From NCBI GenBank assembly GCA_029572965.1, contig JAKPQD010000206.1, positions 1 to 64,000 on the forward strand: a stretch of 64,000 bases of DNA, written 5' to 3'. This document shows positions 8,474-16,450 of the stretch, piece by piece. How positions within the stretch are numbered: position 1 is the stretch's first letter; each line of letters opens with the position of its first letter. Source of the stretch: Bacteroidota bacterium (GTDB lineage Bacteria > Bacteroidota > Bacteroidia > Bacteroidales > DTGW01). The notes under the pieces were generated by a model. That model saw nothing but the letters and a program-made list of their open reading frames with translations, made no database searches and was not told the DNA's origin. Position numbers and translations under genes: made by a program.

Positions 8474-11368
8474 TTAGTTTTTTACCAAATCCTTTTTGTT
8501 TACCTTAACAATCTTTCCAAGGCGGGACAAGTTATTCATGTTAAAGCTCCGGGTATCTCCATAAATTGTAATAATTGTAGGCTTCCCTGACACATTTTGA
8601 CGATAGAAGTCAACAATATCTTCAAATGTAAAAGAGCTGAAGTAGTTATACTGGTCTTTTCGCATGTCTTGCTTATACCCGGCATTGATAAATTTTTCAA
8701 CCAACTCGGAACGTCTTCTGAAATCAGGTTCTTTCAAACTTAATGATTGTAAAAGGTTTGTTTTTATTATATTGTAACGTTCAGGTTTTATGGGCATCGA
8801 GTCTATGAGCAAATAAAAAGTAGCCAAAGCTTCTTCAGTTTTATCACTCTGAGTAGCAATATGGCTAAACAAGTATCCGGGTTTTTCGGGGTATGAAAGG
8901 TTATAATCAAAAAAACTGTAGGCCGAATAAGCATAAGAACGCTTTTCGCGAAGTTCCTGAAAAACTATAGAACTCATCTCGGTGCCAAAATAACTGTTGA
9001 AAGCTGAAGAAAGGTAGTATTGGTCTTTATTTAACACGTTGCCCTCGCGAAATATATATATTTTGCTTTGTACAGCTTTTTTGTCATTTACAATAAAGAT
9101 AGTATTTTGGGTTACAACATTCCTGTCTTTATATACCGGAGATTTAAAAGCTATCAGTTGAGAGTTAAACTGTATATCTTTTGCAATGGCTTTTTTCACC
9201 GTCTCTGCATCTAATCGTCCCGAATAATGAATGGTTGCCTGATATTTCATTGCTTCGTGAAAAGAAGCCAGTAATTGTGCCGAGGTTAGTTTTTTAATTT
9301 CTTTTAAAGAAAGGCGGTTCAGGTAGTCCGATTTTTTGCCATAAAGCACATATTGCTGCAATGCCCATCCCATAAAATCAGGGCTTGAAGTTTCAAACTT
9401 TCTGTCCAACTTAGCTTCATCAAGGCATTTCATAAGCTGTTTTTCATCAGCCTTAGGTTTTGTTATCAATTCATTGGCCAAAAGCAGTGTTTGTCCGAGG
9501 TTTTCGTCAAAACCTGTAATATTAATGCATAGCGCATCTTCATCAGCCCAAATTTTAATATCAGACCCTAACTTTTGTAATTCTTTTCTGAAAATATCAA
9601 AATTCATGTTTTCAGTACCAATAAGGTTCATATAGTTTGCGGCCACTGCCAGGGTTTTATCATAATAAACACCGCGTTGGAATTTGATGTTGATGTTGAA
9701 AATATTGTTGTACGGGTTGTTGACATGAAAAAATGCCAGGTTGGATTGCAGAGAGTCTACTACAACATCCTTGTTCAGCTCAATAAAGTGTGGCTGAGGA
9801 ATAATAACTTCTTTGTTGTAGATTTCTTTTGCAAAAACTGATGCTTTTTCACCTTCTTTTGATTCTATTGGTTTGTAAGCAGGCTTTTCGAGTTTAGTCT
9901 TTTTAGGGAACCCGGTTTTGGAGTATATAACAAGATGGTCGTCTCCAAAATATTTATTTGCAATGAGGACAATAGTTTTCTTTTTTAAAGTATCAATAAT
10001 CTTGTCTTCTTCAAATTTTATTTTGTATGAAACGCCATCAATAAAAGCATCTATGAGCATGTTTGCCCTGCCATGTATATTTTCTTTGTTGTTTAAAAGC
10101 TGTCTGCGTTTTTCAGTTTTAAGCGAAGAAAGCAGTTCGTCCGGGAAATCTCCGTTTTTGACACGTTGAATTTCTTTCTTTACCAGCGCCTCAGCATTTG
10201 GCAATTTCTGGCCCAATATTTTCGGTACAAAGAAAATAATATCAGCGCCAGCATCAGGGAATGACACAGGAGATAAACCGGCCATAAGTATCTTATTGTC
10301 CATCCTTAACTTGTCGAGCAAGCCGGTTGACGAGTTGTTGGATAATAATAAGTTAATCAAATCAATACTTATGTTATCCGGATTGGCCGACTCGGGGGTA
10401 TGATAACTCAACAATCCAACTTTTATGGGGAACAGCTTATATTGATAAAATTCCCTTCCGGTGAAACCTTTAGGTTTAGGAAGTTTATTGAAATTTTTCT
10501 CGCCTGAACGTAGTTTCCCAAAATATTGCTCAATCCAAACCTTTGCTTTGTCAGGGTCAAAATCGCCACAAAGTACCAAAGCCATATTGTTTGCCACGTA
10601 ATACTTGTCAAAAAACTCATACATTTTCGATAAGCTGGGATTCTTTAAATGTTCGCTCAAACCTAAGACCGTATGGTGGCCGGCAGGATGCCCCGCAAAA
10701 GCCTTTGAAAACAAGGTGTCGATAATAATCGAATACGGATCGTCAAGGCTCATATTCTTTTCTTCATACACTGTTTCTAACTCAGACTGAAATAACCTAA
10801 AAACAGGCTTTCTAAATCTCTCATAATATATATGAAGCCAATTTTCGAGCTGTGACGATGGGAATGAGTTGTGATATACCGTACGGTCAAAGCTTGTATA
10901 AGCATTCACTTCTGTACCTCCGCAATGTTTGAGGATTTTATCAGTTTCATTTGGGATGGCATATTCTGCCGCTTTTACCGAGAGTTGGTTAATTTGTTGC
11001 TGAATTTCTTTTCGCTTTTTTTCATCTTTGGTATTGCCCAGTTCATCGTATTTCAAACGAATACTATCGAGCAAAACACTTTCTTTTGCCCAGTCAATAG
11101 TCCCTATACTGTCTGTTCCTTTAAACATAATATGTTCGAAGTAATGAGCAATGCCAGTTGCTTCATTAGACTCGTTATTAGAGCCGGCACGTACCACAAC
11201 AGCCCCAAATATCTTAGGCAGGTTATGGTCGGGGTTTAAATACACCGTCAGGCCATTGCTTAACGTATATTGGTCAACATTATAGACAGATGAGCCGGTA
11301 TTTGTTGCAAAAGAAGTGTTACAAAAAACTAATAATGCAAAGATGGGAATGATAAAATTTTTTCTCAT
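8474..11368 (-). CDS. M16 (pitrilysin/insulinase) family zinc metalloprotease
   Basis: A 964-residue protein with signal peptide (residues 1-21) and two M16 units. The N-terminal unit carries the inverted zinc motif H-Y-F-E-H (His75, Glu78, His79; Glu78 is the catalytic base), and the third ligand probably lies in L-E-T-V-Y-E-E-K-N-M about 120 residues later. The C-terminal half (about residues 500-960) is the inactive M16 unit with an R-x-x-x-Y-x-like substrate-binding segment (F-Q-E-L-R-E-K-R-S-Y-A-Y-S-A-Y). Periplasmic M16 proteases degrade unfolded or short peptides inside a clamshell chamber. This one has both halves in one chain. It is a single gene, convergent with the histidine kinase. 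Confidence 0.93.
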   Translation of the reverse strand: MRKNFIIPIFALLVFCNTSFATNTGSSVYNVDQYTLSNGLTVYLNPDHNLPKIFGAVVVRAGSNNESNEATGIAHYFEHIMFKGTDSIGTIDWAKESVLLDSIRLKYDELGNTKDEKKRKEIQQQINQLSVKAAEYAIPNETDKILKHCGGTEVNAYTSFDRTVYHNSFPSSQLENWLHIYYERFRKPVFRLFQSELETVYEEKNMSLDDPYSIIIDTLFSKAFAGHPAGHHTVLGLSEHLKNPSLSKMYEFFDKYYVANNMALVLCGDFDPDKAKVWIEQYFGKLRSGEKNFNKLPKPKGFTGREFYQYKLFPIKVGLLSYHTPESANPDNISIDLINLLLSNNSSTGLLDKLRMDNKILMAGLSPVSFPDAGADIIFFVPKILGQKLPNAEALVKKEIQRVKNGDFPDELLSSLKTEKRRQLLNNKENIHGRANMLIDAFIDGVSYKIKFEEDKIIDTLKKKTIVLIANKYFGDDHLVIYSKTGFPKKTKLEKPAYKPIESKEGEKASVFAKEIYNKEVIIPQPHFIELNKDVVVDSLQSNLAFFHVNNPYNNIFNINIKFQRGVYYDKTLAVAANYMNLIGTENMNFDIFRKELQKLGSDIKIWADEDALCINITGFDENLGQTLLLANELITKPKADEKQLMKCLDEAKLDRKFETSSPDFMGWALQQYVLYGKKSDYLNRLSLKEIKKLTSAQLLASFHEAMKYQATIHYSGRLDAETVKKAIAKDIQFNSQLIAFKSPVYKDRNVVTQNTIFIVNDKKAVQSKIYIFREGNVLNKDQYYLSSAFNSYFGTEMSSIVFQELREKRSYAYSAYSFFDYNLSYPEKPGYLFSHIATQSDKTEEALATFYLLIDSMPIKPERYNIIKTNLLQSLSLKEPDFRRRSELVEKFINAGYKQDMRKDQYNYFSSFTFEDIVDFYRQNVSGKPTIITIYGDTRSFNMNNLSRLGKIVKVNKKDLVKN

Positions 11369-11566
11369 GTAAAAGGGTTTTGTTAAAAAAAGGTTTCAAG
11401 TTTCAAACTTAGGGTTAATTTTCAAAAAAAAAGGGAAAATTGACATAATTATTGTTAAATGCTAATGGGTCGAAACAGATGAGAGAAGCCTGTTTAATTT
11501 GTAATTGTATCTGCATGTCAGGTGTTGTAACAGATTATTTACTAATTTTACACACTTTAAAAGAAA

Positions 11567-12139
11567 ATGGCAGAATATTTTGCACATCCGACCGCTGTAA
11601 TTGACCAAGGTTGCACCATTGGCTCAGGGACTAAAGTGTGGCACTTTTGCCACCTGATGCCCGGCTGTGTAATTGGCAATAATTGTATCCTCGGACAAAA
11701 CGTGATGGTTGCCCCCGGTGTCAGGCTGGGCAATAATGTTAAGGTACAAAATAACGTATCATTATATTCTGGCGTTGTTTGTGAAGACGATGTATTCATT
11801 GGCCCTTCGGCGGTGTTTACGAATGTCATCAATCCTCGCAGTCACGTTAACCGTAAAGAAGAATTTAAGCAAACCATTGTAGGTAAAGGGGCTTCCATTG
11901 GAGCAAATGCTACTATTGTTTGCGGAGTAAATATTGGCCAATATGCATTTGTTGGGGCAGGTGCTGTTGTTACTAAAGACGTGTTGCCATATTCGTTGGT
12001 AAAGGGGAATCCTGCTCGTCATGCAGGCTGGTATAGCGAAAACGGCCATAAACTTACATTTGATAATAAAAATATTGCTGTTTGCCCTGAAACCGGGCAA
12101 AAGTACAAATTGGAAAAGAATAATCTGAAAAAACTCTAA
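11567..12139 (+). CDS. Left-handed beta-helix acyltransferase (WlbB/WbpD-like sugar N-acetyltransferase)
   Basis: A 190-residue protein made of about eight hexapeptide repeats ([LIV]-G-x4), e.g. C-V-I-G-N-N-C-I-L-G-Q-N and A-S-I-G-A-N-A-T-I. The opening H-P-T-A-V-I-D and the end P-A-R-H-A-G-W are shared with WlbB/WbpD-type enzymes that N-acetylate UDP-3-amino sugars using acetyl-CoA. After the helix there is a short extension with two Cys-containing turns, as in that family. It starts the operon: gmd begins 12 bases after its stop. The exact sugar acceptor is inferred only from family resemblance; O-acetylation or an amino-deoxy-GDP-sugar are alternatives. Confidence 0.82.
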   Translation: MAEYFAHPTAVIDQGCTIGSGTKVWHFCHLMPGCVIGNNCILGQNVMVAPGVRLGNNVKVQNNVSLYSGVVCEDDVFIGPSAVFTNVINPRSHVNRKEEFKQTIVGKGASIGANATIVCGVNIGQYAFVGAGAVVTKDVLPYSLVKGNPARHAGWYSENGHKLTFDNKNIAVCPETGQKYKLEKNNLKKL

Positions 12140-12151
12140 ATCATAATTGAA

Positions 12152-13192
12152 ATGGCTAAAAAAGCTTTAATAACCGGGATTACAGGGCAAGATGGTTCGT
12201 ACCTTGCCGAGTTGCTCCTTTCAAAGGGATACGAAGTGCATGGCATCATCCGTCGTGCTTCATCTTTTAACACAGGCCGTATCGACCATTTGTACAAAGA
12301 CCGTCATAACAAAGATGTACAATTGTTTTTGCACCATGGAGATGTAACAGATTCGAGTAATCTCAACCGTTTGCTCGAAAAAATCCATCCGGATGAAATA
12401 TATAACCTGGCTGCACAAAGCCATGTAAAGGTTTCTTTTGATGTCCCTGAATATACTGCCGAGGTGGATGCTATCGGGACTTTGCGTTTTCTCGATGCTA
12501 TTAAGGAAATAGGCATAAAAACCAAATTCTATCAGGCTTCTACCAGCGAGCTTTATGGCAAAGTCCAAGAGGTCCCTCAAACTGAAAAAACACCATTTTA
12601 CCCCCGCAGCCCTTATGCTGTTGCAAAGCTTTACGGATACTGGATTATTGTTAACTACCGCGAAGCATACAACATCTTTGCCTGCAATGGCATACTTTTC
12701 AACCACGAATCGCCTCGCAGGGGCGAAACATTTGTAACACGTAAGATTACTATTGCTGCTGCCAAAATAAAAGCAGGGCTTCAGGACAAACTATACTTAG
12801 GAAACCTTGACTCACAGCGCGACTGGGGTTATGCTCCTGAATATGTTGAAGGTATGTGGCGCATTTTACAACATGACAAGCCTGAGGACTTTGTATTGGC
12901 TACAAACCAAATGCATACTGTCCGTGAATTTACCGAATTGGCGTTTAGTCACTTAGGCATTGAACTTGAATGGCAGGGAAAAGGCGTAAATGAAAAAGGT
13001 ATTTGCAAAAAAACCGGTAAAACTATTGTTGAAGTTGACCCTGCTTATTTCAGGCCAACTGAAGTTGAGCAGTTGCTGGGCGATTATTCTAAAGCTAAAA
13101 AATTGCTGGGGTGGGAACCTAAGGTTACTTTTAAAGAATTGGTAAAAATAATGGTCGAAGCTGATTACAATACTTATGGAAAAAAACTCTAA
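12152..13192 (+). CDS. gmd: GDP-mannose 4,6-dehydratase
   Basis: A 346-residue extended short-chain dehydrogenase that converts GDP-D-mannose to GDP-4-keto-6-deoxy-D-mannose, the first step to GDP-L-fucose. Residues 7-16 ([10 protein letters not shown]) form the NADP-binding glycine loop, [14 protein letters not shown] (34-47) is a Gmd hallmark, and the catalytic set includes Thr131 in S-T-S-E-L-Y-G and Tyr155/Lys159 in [15 protein letters not shown] (around 185-192) is the conserved substrate loop. The gene overlaps the next one by 17 bases, so they are translationally coupled. Confidence 0.97.
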   Translation: MAKKALITGITGQDGSYLAELLLSKGYEVHGIIRRASSFNTGRIDHLYKDRHNKDVQLFLHHGDVTDSSNLNRLLEKIHPDEIYNLAAQSHVKVSFDVPEYTAEVDAIGTLRFLDAIKEIGIKTKFYQASTSELYGKVQEVPQTEKTPFYPRSPYAVAKLYGYWIIVNYREAYNIFACNGILFNHESPRRGETFVTRKITIAAAKIKAGLQDKLYLGNLDSQRDWGYAPEYVEGMWRILQHDKPEDFVLATNQMHTVREFTELAFSHLGIELEWQGKGVNEKGICKKTGKTIVEVDPAYFRPTEVEQLLGDYSKAKKLLGWEPKVTFKELVKIMVEADYNTYGKKL

Positions 13193-14270
13193 AATTTATG
13201 TTGCCGGCCATCTTGGCCTTGTAGGAAGCGCCCTGGTACGTCGCTTACGCGAAAAAGGATATACCAATATCATTGGCCGCTCTATTGATGAACTTAATTT
13301 GTTGGATCAACGAGACACATTAAAGTTTTTTGAAACAGAAAAACCTGAGTATGTATTGTTGGCAGCAGCTAAAGTTGGCGGTATTGTTGCCAACAACACT
13401 TACCGTGCCCAGTTTATATACGAAAACCTGCAAATACAGAATAACATTATTCATGCTTCATATTTGACAGGCGTTAAAAAACTTCTTTTTCTTGGGAGCT
13501 CCTGTATTTACCCTAAGCATGCCCCTCAGCCTTTGCGCGAAGACTTTTTGCTTACTTCTGACCTCGAATATACCAACGAGCCTTATGCTTTGGCCAAAAT
13601 AGCAGGTATCAAGATGATTGAGTCATACAACATCCAGTATGGCACCAACTACATATCGGTAATGCCTACCAACCTTTATGGCCCCAATGATAATTACGAC
13701 CTCGAAAAATCGCATGTACTGCCTGCCCTGATACGTAAGATGCACCTGGCAAAAATGTTGCAAAATGGCAACTGGGAAGCTATTTGCAACGACTTCAACA
13801 AACGCCCTGTGGAAAAAGTGGATGGTAAGGCTGCAAAAGAGACTATCCTTGCTATGCTCAATAAATATGGTATTTCTATTGATACATCGGGCAAAGCTAC
13901 TGTAAAACTATGGGGTACAGGTACTCCCCGCCGCGAATTCCTTTTTTCAGATGATATGGCCGATGCTTGCGTTTATCTGATGGAAAATGTTGACTTTAAG
14001 GATATACTGGAAAAACAAAACCTTACTGGTGGTGAAATAAAAAATACCCACATCAACATTGGCACAGGCCGCGACCTCACCATCAAAGAGCTTGCTTACA
14101 AAGTAAAAAGCATTATTGGCTTTGAAGGCCAGATTGATTGGGATGCCACAAAACCTGATGGCACAGCCCAAAAACTTTTGGATGTTTCAAAAATTCACTC
14201 TCTTGGCTGGAAAGAAAAGGTTTCGATGGACGAAGGAATAGCTAAGGTTTATAAACAGTACCAGGAGTAA
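13176..14270 (+). CDS. fcl: GDP-L-fucose synthase
   Basis: A 364-residue epimerase/reductase that turns GDP-4-keto-6-deoxy-mannose into GDP-L-fucose with NADPH. It shows the G-H-L-G-L-V-G nucleotide loop (11-17), the S-S-C-I-Y-P segment with Ser108/Ser109/Cys110, and the Y-x-x-x-K pair Tyr137/Lys141 in E-P-Y-A-L-A-K. An insertion of about 45 residues (N-G-N-W-E-A-I to roughly I-D-T-S-G-K-A) makes it longer than the ~320-residue E. coli enzyme; similar insertions occur in Bacteroidota homologs. It overlaps gmd by 17 bases and a strong terminator follows 18 bases after the stop. The fucose presumably goes to capsule, LPS or T9SS-protein glycans. Confidence 0.96.
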   Translation: MEKNSKIYVAGHLGLVGSALVRRLREKGYTNIIGRSIDELNLLDQRDTLKFFETEKPEYVLLAAAKVGGIVANNTYRAQFIYENLQIQNNIIHASYLTGVKKLLFLGSSCIYPKHAPQPLREDFLLTSDLEYTNEPYALAKIAGIKMIESYNIQYGTNYISVMPTNLYGPNDNYDLEKSHVLPALIRKMHLAKMLQNGNWEAICNDFNKRPVEKVDGKAAKETILAMLNKYGISIDTSGKATVKLWGTGTPRREFLFSDDMADACVYLMENVDFKDILEKQNLTGGEIKNTHINIGTGRDLTIKELAYKVKSIIGFEGQIDWDATKPDGTAQKLLDVSKIHSLGWKEKVSMDEGIAKVYKQYQE

Positions 14271-14288
14271 ATTTTATATGTACGAATT

Positions 14289-14316
14289 CAGCTAAGATTC
14301 TGTCTTAGCTGTTTTT
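14289..14316 (+). terminator. Rho-independent terminator of the gmd-fcl operon
   Basis: A 9-bp stem (CAGCTAAGA with TCTTAGCTG) has a 5-base loop and is followed directly by five Ts on the plus strand. Confidence 0.9.
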
Positions 14317-14392
14317 AATGTCATTTGAATTATTGTAGCATTTACTAAGCTTTAAGAACCGCTTAAAAAGGTTATAATATAAAACAAAGATT

Positions 14393-14876
14393 ATGGACAA
14401 CAACAAACTCATCCAAGTCGCAGCCGGATGCGGGCTACATTGCGGGGCTTGTTCACTATATATTGGTAGTACAGAGGCGCCTGAAAGGTTAAGAATTTTA
14501 TCAGAACGAATGGGACAAACTCACTTGTTATGGCTGTAGAAGTGAGAAAAAGTCTGTTTTTTGTCAAAGTTGTAACTTTATTAAATGTTTGGATCAAAAA
14601 GGACTAGATTATTGTGGACAATGCAGCGATTATCCTTGCGATGAATTAAAAGCGTTTCAGAAGGAAAGGCCACATCGTATTAATCTTTGGGATGATATGA
14701 AATGTCTTTTAGAAAAAGGCATTGAAAAATGGGATTCTGAAGTTATGGATAAATATAAATGTCCTACTTGTGGCACCATAAACTCTTATGATCTCGTGTG
14801 CCGCAAATGTGGCCTAAAACCATCTTGCAAATTTGTTGAGACCAATTATCAGCAAATTGAGGCTGCTATGAAATAA
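14393..14876 (+). pseudogene. Frameshifted DUF3795-family zinc-binding protein
   Basis: An ATG at 14393 opens 48 codons with the family start A-A-G-C-G-L-H-C-G-A-C-S-L-Y-I and L-R-I-L-S-E-R-M, then stops at 14537-14539. From about 14508 the next frame continues the same family: E-W-D-K-L-T-C-Y-G-C-R-S-E, F-C-Q-S-C, Y-C-G-Q-C-S-D-Y-P-C-D-E-L-K, and a C-terminal zinc ribbon C-P-T-C-G-T ... C-R-K-C-G. All expected Cys pairs are present across the two frames, so a single +1/-1 event or small deletion near 14500-14512 broke an otherwise complete gene. DUF3795 proteins are small Cys-rich presumed metal-binding proteins of unknown function. It could also be a sequencing error. Confidence 0.75.
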
Positions 14877-14968
14877 TATTTAGGCAAGTAAGGCTTATAA
14901 TAAGTCTTTTAAAAAGAAAGTACTTACAAACAGCTTGAATTGTATATTTTTAAACCACACTATCCTGT

Positions 14969-15064
14969 TTACTTATGTTCAATGTGGCGCTTATAAAGCA
15001 ATGTAATGACAATGCCAATTATTCCAATTAGGCACAATACTCCAAAAAAATATAATGCAATCAT
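14969..15064 (-). CDS. 31-residue membrane mini-protein
   Basis: The minus strand encodes M-I-A-L-Y-F-F-G-V-L-C-L-I-G-I-I and ends L-L-Y-K-R-H-I-E-H-K, a single transmembrane helix with a basic cytoplasmic tail. It starts 5 bases after the stop of the interrupted small membrane gene upstream, which suggests an operon. The composition (continuous hydrophobic block plus charged tail, ATG start, near coupling) supports a real gene, but the short length leaves doubt. Function unknown. Confidence 0.5.
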   Translation of the reverse strand: MIALYFFGVLCLIGIIGIVITLLYKRHIEHK

Positions 15065-15069
15065 TTTCT

Positions 15070-15264
15070 TTAATTTTTAATTGAAAGAAGTAAAAAACCC
15101 CAAATAGCAAATAAGAGTGTAGCCAATACTCCAACTATCAAAACTAATAGTTTATTGTGGCTAATTTTCAGTACGACACTTAATACAACTCCTCCAAAAG
15201 TCAATTTTGAAACATCAATCAGATATTCCCCCAATTATGTGGTCATATTTTTCTTTTCATCCAT
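15070..15264 (-). pseudogene. Small two-helix membrane protein interrupted by an in-frame stop
   Basis: From ATG at 15262-15264 the minus strand reads M-D-E-K-K-N-M-T-T, then TAA (15235-15237), then L-G-E-Y-L-I-D-V-S-K-L-T-F-G-G-V-V-L in the same frame, and two hydrophobic helices to a stop at 15070-15072. The 'LG-YLIDVSKLTFGGVVL' opening is one I recall from small Bacteroidota membrane proteins, which normally have a few charged residues before it. So the TAA probably replaces a sense codon (a CAA-to-TAA change would do it). The codon right after the stop is TTG, which could act as a start and rescue a 54-residue protein. Followed at 5 bases by the 31-residue mini-protein. Confidence 0.55.
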
Positions 15265-15368
15265 GTTACAAATTTACATCGTTTTAAAAACAATTCCTAA
15301 ACTTTGTCAATGTGCCAAACTATGTGTTGCTTATAATTTTGATGAAGTTTACTTTGTAATACTGCCCT

Positions 15369-16250
15369 TTATTTTTCCCCTTTCAATACCTTGAAAAGCT
15401 CAACTGTCTTCTTATTATCCTTAAAGCTGATATAAATCGGGTATTCGTTCTTAGCCCGGATAAGCATATAAGGCCTTGAGCCGAGGTGTACAGATAGTTT
15501 TACGGTGTTACCATCGGTAAGACGGAAATAGCCTTTCAGGCGGTTGCCAAAAGCATAGCCATTGGTGCGCATGGAAATAGGCGGAATAACTTGAACTGTA
15601 TCTATACTGGATATATCTGCAATATTAACTTTATACCCATACATTCCGCTCAGTTCAAAAACATTGTTTTCAAATTTTGCTTTAGGTTCCTTGTTCCCCC
15701 AAAGGATAAACATGGTAACGATAAGCAAAGCGCTGGCTAAAATTGCCCAGTAAAGCAAATATCTTGAATTTGTTGGTATTTCGGCGTTGGTTTGGTGTAA
15801 ATCATTGTTCAATTTGGAGTTGATATAGTTACTGACATTTACCGGCTGGTCTGTGCCAATGCGTACCACCGATTTGCGGTTTTTGAATTTCACTTCAATG
15901 GCATCTAAGCCCGAAACATTATAAAGCCAGCCATTGGGCAGCATCTTTATGCCTATCCCATGTATAAAAGAATTGCGCACGGGCTTAACTGACTCTATTT
16001 CGGAAAGCAGATATGACTTGCTGATCAATCCGAAACCTAAGCTAAAAGAAAGCCGTTCATCTGTTACCGTAATGGTAAGTTTATGAAATAAGCCAAGGCA
16101 AACGACAAATAAAAGTACAGAAGGCAATAAAACATATTTTGACGGGTCGTCAAAACCAATATAAAAGAGAATCCCCGTAAAAAGCAAAATAAACGACCCA
16201 AAAAGCACAATCATAAAAGTGCCTCGTTGGGTGAATGTTTTCTGGTCCAT
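15369..16250 (-). CDS. Membrane protein with bacterial PH-like domains
   Basis: A 293-residue protein. Residues ~12-60 hold two transmembrane helices, followed by a domain of about 80 residues (L-T-I-T-V-T-D-E-R-L-S-F-S-L-G to the I-E-V-K-F-K-N-R-K segment) that looks like a bacterial pleckstrin-homology (bPH) fold. A third helix lies near residue 170-185 (L-L-Y-W-A-I-L-A-S-A-L-L-I-V). The last ~100 residues repeat a PH-like strand pattern (I-S-S-I-D-T-V-Q-V, G-Y-F-R-L-T-D-G). No enzymatic motif is seen. It is a single-gene unit; the role is unknown. Confidence 0.6.
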   Translation of the reverse strand: MDQKTFTQRGTFMIVLFGSFILLFTGILFYIGFDDPSKYVLLPSVLLFVVCLGLFHKLTITVTDERLSFSLGFGLISKSYLLSEIESVKPVRNSFIHGIGIKMLPNGWLYNVSGLDAIEVKFKNRKSVVRIGTDQPVNVSNYINSKLNNDLHQTNAEIPTNSRYLLYWAILASALLIVTMFILWGNKEPKAKFENNVFELSGMYGYKVNIADISSIDTVQVIPPISMRTNGYAFGNRLKGYFRLTDGNTVKLSVHLGSRPYMLIRAKNEYPIYISFKDNKKTVELFKVLKGEK

Positions 16251-16450
16251 GATTTGTATAGTTTATGTGATAAAAGTAATTTTTAGTTCATTAAAACAAA
16301 ATATGATGCAATTATTTTTGTATAAATTTTTTAGTGGTTTAAGGTGCAGATGTTGTCAGTTTACCGGGAATATTGTCTGTTTTACCATTTTTTAGCTTGA
16401 AATGAAATTATATGCATTACATTTACGCCCTGTTTGCCTTTTACCATTAC

